Positions 16,755-23,760 of a stretch of 33,537 nt of DNA are shown one piece after another. Position numbers and translations under genes: made by a program. Below the pieces are notes generated by a model. The model was not told the DNA's origin. It did no database searches and worked only from the letters and a program-made list of their open reading frames with translations. How positions within the stretch are numbered: the first letter of the stretch is position 1; each line of letters starts with the position of its first letter. The DNA is from a virus: positions 1 to 33,537 of the IMG/VR virus record IMGVR_UViG_3300031576_000218; one strand, written 5' to 3'.

Positions 16755-18817
16755 ATCGTCTCCTTGTTTGCCGTATTGACCATACTTACTGCGCGAGCCT
16801 CTTCTCTCGACTTTGCCACTAGCAGTTCTTGTGTAAGCAGCAATTTATCATCCGCTGATTCGTTTGTAACCAACAACGTAACTAGAGCCAGACGAATCTT
16901 CTCGGCTTCGATGCGTTCCCGAGAAGCCAACTCTGCCTCCTTACTATCTACAGCATCGTTTACAGCCGTCAATTCAGCCACCAACTTCTGTATTAACTCC
17001 GCTTGCTCCGCAATCTTCTGAGCAGACTGCTGCGCCACTTGTTCTAACTGCTTCGGATCTCCTGCCTGTCCTTCCTCTTCCAATAACCCAGGAGGCAACA
17101 ACTTACGAAGTCGCTCGGCTATCTCCGTCGCTCCGGGCCAGTCCATACTCTTAACCAGCAAATCCCCAATGACGTCAATCAGTTTAGGCTGATTTTGAGT
17201 GAGCTGCAACATGCTCTGTACAGCCTCTTCTCGTCTAGAAGCGTAACTGGAGCCAATATCCGCCGATACATCGTACCTTCCTACAGTTAAGTCATAAATC
17301 TTTTCAGTCGAAGAAGCCACTTCCTCAGGAGCATTACCATTCGCTAATTTCACTATTCGGGACTTATTGTCGTCGCCAAGAATCCTAACAACGGCACCTC
17401 TATTATACACTTTCGGAATTATATCAATCAAAACCCGTCCAACTTGGCGCAAGGCTCTTGCAAAATTGTCAACGAAGTGGTAGTTACTGACCTGACCTTG
17501 TGATGCGCGAGCCAGGATTGCCTTACCACTTCGTTCATTACTGACATTCCCCATACCGGCATCATAGATGCCAGTTGTAGCCTTTATATCATCTGCCGCA
17601 TGTAGCCGCGCACTCGTTATAGCCGAGATTGGAGGTTCTTGAATATTTCGTTGTGGCGGGCCGACAACCTGACCGTTGGAGGAAACAGTCTTATACTCCA
17701 GATAAGCAAAGTTTCGCATATTGGCCTGTCGCCACAAGTCTTCCAACCCCTCAAACTGCCCCTGCACACCGATCCATGGTGCTTTTGGAGCCAGTGCAAT
17801 TATCTCAGTCTCCGCAGTCGCCCAATAATTGTACATCCGCTGAGAATCTTTGGCGTGTCTAATAGCACTCTCAATATAAAGTTTCCCATCAACGATGTAC
17901 GAATCTCCATACACGGGGATGATGGGAATATGCTGTCCAAGCCACGTGGTTTCTTCCAGAATATTGAAACCATTAGTCTTACACCATTTAATGACAGGCA
18001 CTTGTGCGACACGCTTTGAAACGTATTCTACGTTCTTCTCAGTACAGTACTCCTCACTTACCACCTCGCCAGTACTAAGAAGACACAGGGTTTCCGTCTT
18101 ATATTCAGTATAAAAGTATTCTGCAATCCTACAACCCTCGGCATCTATCCAGCCAGGAGCAGAATTCCCAGCACTACTCCAATCCGACACTTCAGACATG
18201 CTACTCGTTGGGTAGGTACGTTTGAACTCCTCCTTTGACATTTCCGAGATTACGAATGCCCATTCTAAGTCACTACCGTCTGATTCCGATGATCTAGGAT
18301 CGAGGTAGACGCTAAAGGGGTTGTTAACTTTTTTCACAGATACTTTTTGTTCAAAACCTTTGACATCTACATATTCAGTGACTACTCGAATGTATCCAAA
18401 ACTCATAGAAACAGCATATTCAAAGGCTGTGTCGTAAGCCTGATCTGCGCGAGAGTCTCTTTCAATATGACGGATAAGTCCTTGAAATACCTGAGCCGTT
18501 TCAACGTCTCCGTCATCATCTACTGGTATTATACTCAACGCCATACGACTTTGACGGTGAGCGTTGGTGATTTGCTTCACATACTGAGGCAACCGATTGA
18601 TGGTTAGACAAGGCCGTTTATCCAACTCCCTCGCCGACTTTATATCCTCTGGCCACTGCTCACCGGCCCTAAACCGTAAGTCGTCCAGAGCCGCCTTTCG
18701 TACCGGACGAAAATACTCTTCAGAAATCTTAAACCGCTGCATTGCTTCCTGGACTATACGCCGCTCGCGAAGCGTTGCAGGAGTGTCAGTACTAAGGGGG
18801 GTGTCTAGCCCATCCAT
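16751..18817 (-). CDS. Portal protein, P22 gp1-like
   Basis: 688 residues, near the 725 of P22 portal. Recognisable family sequence: RKAALDDLRFRAGEQWPEDI, RPCLTINRLPQYVKQITNAH, RQSRMALSIIPVDDDGD, IRHIERDSRADQAYDTAFEY and ERSGKAILARASQGQVSNYH. The C-terminal 100 residues (from about 590) are a Gln/Glu/Ala-rich helix comparable to the barrel of P22-like portals. It forms the dodecameric ring through which the terminase pumps DNA and onto which the gp4-like and gp10-like proteins dock. AAGGAGGTG lies just upstream of the ATG at 18817, and the first codons overlap the end of terL. Confidence 0.93.
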   Translation of the reverse strand: MDGLDTPLSTDTPATLRERRIVQEAMQRFKISEEYFRPVRKAALDDLRFRAGEQWPEDIKSARELDKRPCLTINRLPQYVKQITNAHRQSRMALSIIPVDDDGDVETAQVFQGLIRHIERDSRADQAYDTAFEYAVSMSFGYIRVVTEYVDVKGFEQKVSVKKVNNPFSVYLDPRSSESDGSDLEWAFVISEMSKEEFKRTYPTSSMSEVSDWSSAGNSAPGWIDAEGCRIAEYFYTEYKTETLCLLSTGEVVSEEYCTEKNVEYVSKRVAQVPVIKWCKTNGFNILEETTWLGQHIPIIPVYGDSYIVDGKLYIESAIRHAKDSQRMYNYWATAETEIIALAPKAPWIGVQGQFEGLEDLWRQANMRNFAYLEYKTVSSNGQVVGPPQRNIQEPPISAITSARLHAADDIKATTGIYDAGMGNVSNERSGKAILARASQGQVSNYHFVDNFARALRQVGRVLIDIIPKVYNRGAVVRILGDDNKSRIVKLANGNAPEEVASSTEKIYDLTVGRYDVSADIGSSYASRREEAVQSMLQLTQNQPKLIDVIGDLLVKSMDWPGATEIAERLRKLLPPGLLEEEGQAGDPKQLEQVAQQSAQKIAEQAELIQKLVAELTAVNDAVDSKEAELASRERIEAEKIRLALVTLLVTNESADDKLLLTQELLVAKSREEARAVSMVNTANKETI

Positions 18818-20235
18818 GCGCCACCTCCTTGTTTTCCAGACACAGCAAATGCTTTTTCTTCAGAAACCCTAACCATAGGGGCCTTGAAGGCTTCTCGTCC
18901 CCGCATAATTAGATAGCGAGTGCTGTCCATAGCATGGTCATTTTTCTTCACAACTTCCCCGTCTTCATCGCGAATATAGGAGCGGAATTCCTCTAACCAA
19001 TTTGAGAGGCTCCCGAACACCTTTAATCTATCCGACACCAGTCTCTGCCATACAGCGTACAGCCCTGCTTCCCGAGCATTTGGCGAAGTGGAAAGGTGTA
19101 AGCCCATCTGTTCATACAGTTCCATCAACTGTAGACCGTCTTTCTGGCTTCGTCCTCTAGACGCAGGGTCAATACTACCCTCAATCCACTCTCCACGCGA
19201 CTTTATCGCCTCTGTATGGATGATCGGCTCCGCTTGTCCTCGATAATGTTCGGAGTAGAGGTATATGACATCATTCTTTTTGTCCCACGCTCCCCAGATA
19301 GCACAAGTCTTATTCCATCCGACATCCATACCGTAACCACGAGGCCATTCTTTCGGAATATCAAAGTCTTTTACTACAAAGTCCGCCTCCGCTATGGGGT
19401 AGATTGCCCCCACGCCTAGTTGTGGAATCCCTTTCCCCCGAGCATCTCTTTGAAATGGGGGTATACTAGCCCACATCTCCGCCTTGACCTCGGCGGAAAG
19501 GTGTGGCACGTCATCCCAGCCAGCCACTACTAGAGTTCTCGACGCCTTGTCTTCGTTTCCGGGCAGAAACTGTTTAACGAGCTCACTTTTACCGCGTAAT
19601 GGAACGAAAGTGGCCATAATAATACCATCGGTGGTCATTGTCCTCAGCAAGCATTCGGTATAGATATCCAGAGGACTCTCTTCATCTAAGAGAATAACAT
19701 GCTGACTCGTTCCTTGGAACGCCGCGCGGCGTTGGTCATAAGACTTGAACAATAGTTCGGACACCCCTCCGCTGGCATGATTTACGAACGTCGCTTCGAC
19801 GATGTCCCCAGGACCGACTCCTTTTCTAACTCTTGCGATAGTCTCTAGTGGAATCAGTCCAGTGCCTACTTGTCCTGGATGGCCTAGTAGTACGAATTGT
19901 AAAATCTCTCTGACTGTTTTGGAGGTATCTCCCACCGCCCACGCCCGGATGGGGTGATTAAATCGTCTCCCAACCCACCACGCAGGATACTTGCCTGTCA
20001 AGTGTAGCGTGAGCTCGTAGCACCCTACTCCCTCTGTCTTGCCTACGCGATTGGCCGCCAGCATCAGTCTCTCTCGAGAATGAGCCCCTGCTGCAAAGAA
20101 TTCTAAACTCTTTGGATAGAGTTCTCTCCGCAACGGTCCGTCATCTTTATAGAAGGAGGTAAGTTTCGTGGCCGCCACCCGTCGATCCCGCTCTGTCAAC
20201 GCTCGCGCCAGTAGCAAAATCTGTCGTCTGTCCAT
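18805..20235 (-). CDS. terL: Terminase large subunit (packaging ATPase and nuclease)
   Basis: 476 residues. ATPase domain: Walker A ANRVGKT (61-67), an adjacent adenine-binding region, and Walker B VILLDEE (180-186) with catalytic Glu185. Nuclease domain of RNase H fold: GYGMDVGW with Asp304, GSIDPASR with Asp356, and KNDHAMDSTRY with Asp433/Asp437 as the metal-binding acids. It cuts concatemeric DNA and drives it through the portal. The start ATG overlaps the terS stop (TAATG) with no strong ribosome site of its own, so it likely depends on terS translation. Its partner is the small subunit immediately upstream. Confidence 0.94.
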   Translation of the reverse strand: MDRRQILLLARALTERDRRVAATKLTSFYKDDGPLRRELYPKSLEFFAAGAHSRERLMLAANRVGKTEGVGCYELTLHLTGKYPAWWVGRRFNHPIRAWAVGDTSKTVREILQFVLLGHPGQVGTGLIPLETIARVRKGVGPGDIVEATFVNHASGGVSELLFKSYDQRRAAFQGTSQHVILLDEESPLDIYTECLLRTMTTDGIIMATFVPLRGKSELVKQFLPGNEDKASRTLVVAGWDDVPHLSAEVKAEMWASIPPFQRDARGKGIPQLGVGAIYPIAEADFVVKDFDIPKEWPRGYGMDVGWNKTCAIWGAWDKKNDVIYLYSEHYRGQAEPIIHTEAIKSRGEWIEGSIDPASRGRSQKDGLQLMELYEQMGLHLSTSPNAREAGLYAVWQRLVSDRLKVFGSLSNWLEEFRSYIRDEDGEVVKKNDHAMDSTRYLIMRGREAFKAPMVRVSEEKAFAVSGKQGGGAWMG

Positions 20236-20651
20236 TATTTTCTACTGGCCAGTTTTTGAGTAATCAATTCTTCTAACGCCTCGTTAGACATCTTACATAA
20301 AGGGTCTTTGGGAGTGTCTGCCCCACCATCGCGATACTTCTCTGGCCGGTTGCCTTTCATCCAGAACATGGCTAGGGCATCACTTACCTCACTACGGGTG
20401 ACTACCCGCTTCCCTCCGACTATATTTACGATTTCTTTCCCTATAAAGCCACGGTCAAATATAAGCTCTTCTGCAGCATCTATCCCTTGGGACTTTGCTC
20501 TTTCAAAATCTTCTAGCTCTTCTTCATGCTTGTCGAGGTGGGAGTATATCTCCCGACTATCCAACCCGACACGAGCAGCGGAGTGCCTCATTCGTGCCGA
20601 GGATGCGAATTCGACGAGAAATTCCTGCCACTTTTTCGCGGAAATTGCCAT
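20235..20651 (-). CDS. terS: Terminase small subunit
   Basis: 138 residues from the ATG at 20651. Helix-turn-helix-like N-terminus (FLVEFASSARMRHSAARVGL then DSREIYSHLDKHEE), a middle region EELIFDRGFIGKEI, and a phage-typical segment VSDALAMFWMKGNRPEKYRD. Small subunits recognise the packaging site and regulate TerL; identification relies on this sequence pattern and on the position before terL. A GTG at 20669 would give six more residues, but it lies upstream of the predicted -10 element, so it is unlikely to be used. Neither start has a good ribosome site; see the promoter entry for a possible leaderless transcript. Confidence 0.85.
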   Translation of the reverse strand: MAISAKKWQEFLVEFASSARMRHSAARVGLDSREIYSHLDKHEEELEDFERAKSQGIDAAEELIFDRGFIGKEIVNIVGGKRVVTRSEVSDALAMFWMKGNRPEKYRDGGADTPKDPLCKMSNEALEELITQKLASRK

Positions 20652-20657
20652 AGCCAG

Positions 20658-20686
20658 TGTATAGCACACTTACGGCTAAAAAGCAA
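20658..20686 (-). promoter_or_regulatory. Predicted sigma70-type promoter for the late operon
   Basis: On the minus strand TTGCTT (20686-20681), a 17-bp spacer and TATACA (20663-20658), with TGC directly before the -10 (extended -10). The ATG of terS begins six bases after the -10, so the transcript would start at or next to the start codon. Pattern match only. Confidence 0.45.
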
Positions 20687-20717
20687 GCCCCCCCACCTTG
20701 TACTTACTAACCCTTCT

Positions 20718-21180
20718 CATTTTCCTCGGTGGTGGCGGTAACCTCCGTCTCATTCTCATTCTCATTCTCATTCTCATTCTCATTCTCATTCTCATTCTCA
20801 CTCTCATTCTCACTCTCATTCTCACTCTCATTCTCACTCTCCCTCTCATTCTCATTTTCCTCGGTGGTGGCGGTAACCTCCGTCTCATTCTCATTCTCAT
20901 TCTCATTCTCATTCTCATTCTCATTCTCATTCTCATTCTCACTCTCATTCTCACTCTCATTCTCACTCTCATTCTCACTCTCCCTCTCATTCTCATTTTC
21001 CTCGGTGGTGGCGGTAACCTCCGTCTCATTCTCATTCTCATTCTCATTCTCATTCTCATTCTCATTCTCATTCTCATTCTCACTCTCATTCTCACTCTCA
21101 TTCTCACTCTCATTCTCACTCTCCCTCTCATTCTCATTCTCACTCTCCCTCTCATTCTCATTTTTCTCGGTGGTGGCGGT
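20718..21180. repeat. Hexamer (CTCATT/CTCACT) satellite in a higher-order array
   Basis: Three long blocks of CTCATT hexamers, each preceded by a conserved non-repeat header (TTTCCTCGGTGGTGGCGGTA, starting at 20721, 20856 and 20997) and closed by a fourth, diverged header at about 21162. Header-to-header distances are 135, 141 and 165 bp, differing only by multiples of six. Within each block a run of pure CTCATT gives way to alternating CTCACT/CTCATT, then CTCCCT. The plus strand is almost all pyrimidine, so the region is a long polypurine/polypyrimidine tract. No stop codon can form inside the hexamers, which explains the long spurious reading frames on both strands. Confidence 0.95.
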
Positions 21181-21250
21181 AAACTGGCGGAATGTAGAGG
21201 CCCTCCCCCAGTTTTTGCCCGTTGCGACTGCGAGGCCCTTGAGGGGGGGG

Positions 21251-21345
21251 ACTTAAAGTAGACCTTTAAGTATTGCGCTAAGAAGATTAATACTTAAAGT
21301 AGAACTTTAAGTATTGCGCTAAGAAGATTAATACTTAAAGTAGAA
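21251..21345. repeat. 41-bp tandem repeats containing an inverted repeat
   Basis: Two full copies and a partial third begin ACTTAAAGTAGA at 21251, 21292 and 21333, giving a period of exactly 41 bp. Each full copy contains ACTTAAAG and CTTTAAGT separated by five bases; around the second copy the arms extend to 11 bp (AATACTTAAAG and CTTTAAGTATT). The near-identical copies suggest binding sites for a dimeric protein. Confidence 0.9.
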
Positions 21346-21410
21346 CAAGTTGCACAAAAAAGTGCACAAGTTGCACAAAAAAAGTGCACAAGTTGCACAA
21401 AAAAAGTGCA
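21346..21410. repeat. Three 21-22-bp iterons (CAAGTTGCACA(A)nGTGCA)
   Basis: Three tandem copies at 21346-21366, 21367-21388 and 21389-21410 that differ only in the length of the A-run (one copy 21 bp, two 22 bp), followed by a partial CAAAAAGTTG. About two helical turns per unit puts each site on the same face of the DNA, as in plasmid and phage iterons. Confidence 0.9.
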
Positions 21411-21527
21411 CAAAAAGTTGTACCAGAATTATTTTGCAGTGGTACAGGCAAAAACACGTGTAAAAGCAAAAACCGTGCCCACATTTGTACCAGAATTGTA
21501 CCACTTGTACCACTGCTGTGGTACGCG

Positions 21528-21577
21528 CCCCCGTGGGCGGGGGAAAATAACTTAAACCCGCGCCCTGCGCGGGGTTT
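21528..21577. other. Two GC-rich hairpins within the control region
   Basis: CCCCCG/CGGGGG around TGGG (21528-21543), then AAACCCGCGC/GCGCGGGGTTT around CCT with one bulged G (21554-21577). The second has flanking A and T runs like a weak bidirectional terminator, but neither has a proper downstream T-tract, so termination is uncertain. Confidence 0.4.
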
Positions 21578-21704
21578 GGGGGTCTTCAGTTGGGCGTTCA
21601 TTAACACCTTTGTACCACTGTACCACATTAATATAGTAGTTAGGGTGGGTAGTAAAAAAGGGGGTTTTGCTTGTAAACTATTGTTTTTATGGTGTTTTTA
21701 AGGA

Positions 21705-21747
21705 TTATAAACATAGTTATAAACATGTTATAAACAGGTTATTAACA
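21705..21747 (+). promoter_or_regulatory. Four DnaA-box-like 9-mers in phase
   Basis: TTATAAACA at 21705, 21717 and 21728 and TTATTAACA at 21739, spaced 12, 11 and 11 bp, one helical turn apart, next to an AT-rich run (about 21755-21773). They differ from the DnaA consensus TTATCCACA at the two central C positions, so they may be binding sites of a different initiator. Confidence 0.45.
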
Positions 21748-21970
21748 GGGTGGTTTTTTTATATATGTATAAAGGGTTGGGCATAATGCGGTACAGTGGT
21801 ACAAAGTAGCAAATGATTGCAAAAAAACCAAGCCGCACAAGGGTTTAACGCTGGCGTAATTTGTACCACATGCTGTGGTACATGTGTTACAATTCGCGCC
21901 CCAATACCGCCGTAAACCGCCACACCCCCCACACACTAGCGGCCCGCCAGTTTTGCCAACGTTGGCGGTG

Positions 21971-22110
21971 TGGCGGTGTGGCGGTTGGTATATCCCCCAC
22001 CCCACAGCGATGGCGGTGTGGCGGTTGGTATATCCCCCCACCACACAGCGCTGGCGGTTGGTATATTCACCCACACCACAGCGATGGCGGTGTGGCGGTG
22101 TGGCGGTTGG
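21971..22110. repeat. GC-rich 33-41-bp direct repeats
   Basis: Units beginning TGGCGG(TGTGGCGG)TTGGTATAT and ending CACAGCG start at 21971, 22011, 22052 and 22085; the third lacks the TGTGGCGG insert and the last has it doubled and loses the TATAT part. A perfect 12-bp palindrome GCCAACGTTGGC (21955-21966) sits immediately before the array, and inverted GCCGCCACAC-like copies lie near 21910. Confidence 0.85.
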
Positions 22111-22160
22111 GTAGCTCGCTGCCTACCAAGTGGCAATTTTTGCCTACCGGTTTTTACCTG

Positions 22161-22210
22161 CCACTACATGTAGTGGTTGGGCGGCAAAAACTCCACTACC
22201 TGTAGGGGAG
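22161..22210. promoter_or_regulatory. Palindrome pair upstream of the first early gene (possible operator)
   Basis: CCACTACATGTAGTGG (22161-22176) is a perfect 16-bp palindrome. CTCCACTACCTGTAGGGGAG (22191-22210) is a related palindrome with one mismatched pair. Their centres are 32 bp apart, three helical turns, as for paired repressor sites. Confidence 0.45.
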
Positions 22211-22294
22211 TGCCTTTGGCATGGGTGTTGCTACTATTACTAGTGTACCCCGTGCGTAGCGGGGCAACGTCACCCCACAATAAAGGAGACTACA

Positions 22295-22609
22295 ATGCAC
22301 ACCACCGACACAATCACACCACCAGAAGAACAAAAGACCATAAAGGCCCCAAAGGCCCCAAAGGCCCCAAAAGAACCAAAGGTCCCAAAGGTCCCAAAAG
22401 AACCAAAGGCTCCAAAGGTCCCGCGGTACCGCTTAGAGGAGTGTTTAACATGGCACGTATCCACCAATCCTAAGCGGGCCGGAAGTGCCGCCGCCGCTAG
22501 GTTCGCCGATTATATGGGGGCGCCAACCGTGGAGGCGTTCTTGGCGGCTGGCGGTAGTACTGGCGACTTGGCGTGGGACGTTGGACGCCGGTTTGTGACG
22601 GCGGGCTAA
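22295..22609 (+). CDS. Lys/Pro-rich small protein with phage-typical C-terminal domain
   Basis: 104 residues; the start ATG at 22295 has AAAGGAG eight bases upstream. Residues about 15-45 are a basic low-complexity tail of three-residue APK/EPK/VPK units encoded by a 9-bp-based repeat, similar in composition to histone H1-like tails and likely to bind nucleic acid. The C-terminal part, LTWHVSTNPKRAGSAAAARF followed by PTVEAFLAAGG and LAWDVGRRF, resembles a small domain I know from other phage proteins (NPKRxGS...ARF...Y), with no known function. It is the first gene of the early operon, so it could be an early takeover or DNA-binding factor. Confidence 0.75.
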   Translation: MHTTDTITPPEEQKTIKAPKAPKAPKEPKVPKVPKEPKAPKVPRYRLEECLTWHVSTNPKRAGSAAAARFADYMGAPTVEAFLAAGGSTGDLAWDVGRRFVTAG

Positions 22610-22616
22610 CTGTGAC

Positions 22617-22647
22617 GGGGGGGTGGCGGCCATGTGGCCGCCCCCCC
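22617..22647. other. GC hairpin between the first two early genes
   Basis: GGGGG-T-GGCGGCC and GGCCGCC-CCCCC enclose ATGT, with one bulged T, directly after the stop of the first early gene. There is no T-tract afterwards, so it is more likely an RNA processing or stability element than a rho-independent terminator. Confidence 0.5.
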
Positions 22648-22677
22648 GATATAAGGAGAATACAAAGGAAAGCGCAA

Positions 22678-23688
22678 ATGTCTCAATGTCTACGATGTGG
22701 CGGGCTAACAACCGAGACTCTTCTCTATGAAGAGGCAGATCGAGACCTGAGACATGTAGTAGAAGGTAGGAGATGCTTTAGTTGCGGAGACATTTCGGAG
22801 GAGCTTATCCTATCCCACAGAGCGTGGTCGGGTCTGCTCTCAAGCGAGGCGAGTGGTGAGGTTAGCATGGAGGTCAAAATGGACCCTAAAATAGATACTA
22901 TTACCGCTCTACAAGTGCAGATAGAGGCGGCCATCCCTATCGTCAGGGAGACCGTAGAGTCCAATGAACAGTATGTGACAGAGGCCGCTCGCGGAGTTAG
23001 TCTCTTACGAATGGAGAAGGAGGTAGACCTGCGCTTTTATGGGGCGGACGACAGCGGACCGCTCCCTTCGGCGAAACGAGCATACGAGTACATTCGTGAC
23101 GCACACAAGCGGATGAAGGGACTGGTAAAGGCCGAACGCGACTATATCAATGCGGGGTGTCTGGCGTGGAAGGATAAGGTACGCCGAGAGGCGGAAGCGG
23201 CTGAACTGCGACTTCAGGCAGAGCGGGACGCGGAGATTGCGAGGTTGAGCGCGGAGCGGGACTCAGAAGTGCGGCGACAGCTCGCAGAGCGTGAGGCGGC
23301 GGAGGTCTTACGCGCCAATGAACGGCGGGCAGAGGAGGAGAAGATTGCGGAGTTGGCAGCGCTGAGGGGCGACCCCGCGCCCGAACCGCTGCCTCCAGAC
23401 GAGCCGCTGCCGCCGCTCCCGTCACTGCCGCCGATTGTCCTGCCGCCGGTCGTGAGGGTGCCAGTGGTTGCCCAGATCAAGATCGATGGCGTGCAGGAAG
23501 TGACGACATGGAAGTTTGAGGTGCTTAACCTTTCGTTGGTGCCGGAAGTGTATCTGCTCCCGCGAGAGATAAACGCGGTGCTGGTCGGGCAGATCGTGCG
23601 GGCCAAAAAAGAGTTAGCAGTGGAAATGCTTGGCGGTGCGAATGCGGTGAGGGTGTACACTGTCACTGGGATCAGGAACAGGAGTTAA
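22678..23688 (+). CDS. Zinc-ribbon plus coiled-coil early protein, function unknown
   Basis: 336 residues from the ATG at 22678 (AAAGGA seven bases upstream). The N-terminus holds CLRCGG and CFSCGD, about 29 residues apart, a zinc ribbon-like four-cysteine set. Residues about 80-235 are a charged coiled coil (RREAEAAELRLQAERDAEIA, SEVRRQLAEREAAEVL), followed by a proline-rich linker (PLPPDEPLPPLPSLPP). The C-terminal domain, TWKFEVLNLSLVPEVYLLPR to VRVYTVTG, resembles the end of large coiled-coil proteins often found in phage recombination clusters. GC content rises sharply over the coiled coil. No enzymatic motif is visible. Confidence 0.75.
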   Translation: MSQCLRCGGLTTETLLYEEADRDLRHVVEGRRCFSCGDISEELILSHRAWSGLLSSEASGEVSMEVKMDPKIDTITALQVQIEAAIPIVRETVESNEQYVTEAARGVSLLRMEKEVDLRFYGADDSGPLPSAKRAYEYIRDAHKRMKGLVKAERDYINAGCLAWKDKVRREAEAAELRLQAERDAEIARLSAERDSEVRRQLAEREAAEVLRANERRAEEEKIAELAALRGDPAPEPLPPDEPLPPLPSLPPIVLPPVVRVPVVAQIKIDGVQEVTTWKFEVLNLSLVPEVYLLPREINAVLVGQIVRAKKELAVEMLGGANAVRVYTVTGIRNRS

Positions 23689-23702
23689 TTAGGAGTGCTA
23701 TA

Positions 23703-23759
23703 ATGACGGAAGAGATAAAGGAGCTCGGGTTGTGGACTTGCAAACTAACAGGAGGATGA
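23703..23759 (+). CDS. 18-residue mini-ORF, possible leader peptide
   Basis: ATG at 23703 has AGGAG seven bases upstream and encodes MTEEIKELGLWTCKLTGG. Its stop codon overlaps the ribosome-binding site of the next gene (AGGAGGATGAGATG), a layout that would couple or attenuate translation of the downstream gene. Too short to assign; support is the good ribosome site and junction geometry. Confidence 0.4.
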   Translation: MTEEIKELGLWTCKLTGG

Positions 23760-23760
23760 G

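Larger units (their letters stand above)
21420..21881. repeat. Dispersed GTACCA/TGGTAC motif family (11 copies)
   Basis: Plus-orientation GTACCA starts at 21420, 21487, 21498, 21507, 21612, 21620 and 21863; inverse TGGTAC starts at 21440, 21519, 21797 and 21876. Most copies sit in the wider context TTGTACCAC. Two sets form inverted pairs: GTACCAC/GTGGTAC around 4 bp (21507-21524) and TGTACCACA/TGTGGTACA around 3 bp (21862-21882). Confidence 0.88.
20670..22294. other. Divergent non-coding control region, candidate replication origin
   Basis: This 1.6-kb gap between the minus-strand late operon and the plus-strand early operon has no credible gene. It is packed with ordered repeats: hexamer satellite, 41-bp inverted-repeat units, 21-22-bp iterons, GTACCA elements, DnaA-box-like 9-mers in an AT-rich stretch (about 21640-21780), GC-rich 40-bp repeats and palindromes just before the first early gene. 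Such a mix of iterons, an AT-rich stretch and DnaA-like sites between divergent operons is what an origin plus bidirectional promoter region looks like. The function is inferred. Confidence 0.6.

Noticed and set aside
20676-21261. Long reading frames on both strands across the hexamer array (Met-Arg, Ser-Phe and Leu-Ile dipeptide repeats)
   Set aside because: CTCATT hexamers cannot form stops in most frames, so open frames of this length are automatic. None has a ribosome site and the products are pure dipeptide repeats.
21251-21410. CRISPR array
   Set aside because: The 41-bp and 21-22-bp units are directly tandem with no unique spacers between them, and no cas genes other than a generic RecB/Cas4-like nuclease far away are present.
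21742-21773. Plus-strand promoter TTAACA ... TATAAA in the AT-rich part of the control region
   Set aside because: Spacer would be 20 bp, outside the usual range, and the hexamers overlap the DnaA-like boxes; not listed as a promoter.
21742-22205. Several 60-115 residue frames in the GC-rich repeats
   Set aside because: They arise from TGGCGGTGTGGCGG repeats, have Trp/Gly/Pro-rich repetitive translations and no ribosome sites.
22617-22647. Rho-independent terminator after the first early gene
   Set aside because: The stem is strong but is followed by GATATAAGG, not a T-run, and the next gene in the same direction starts 30 bases on.
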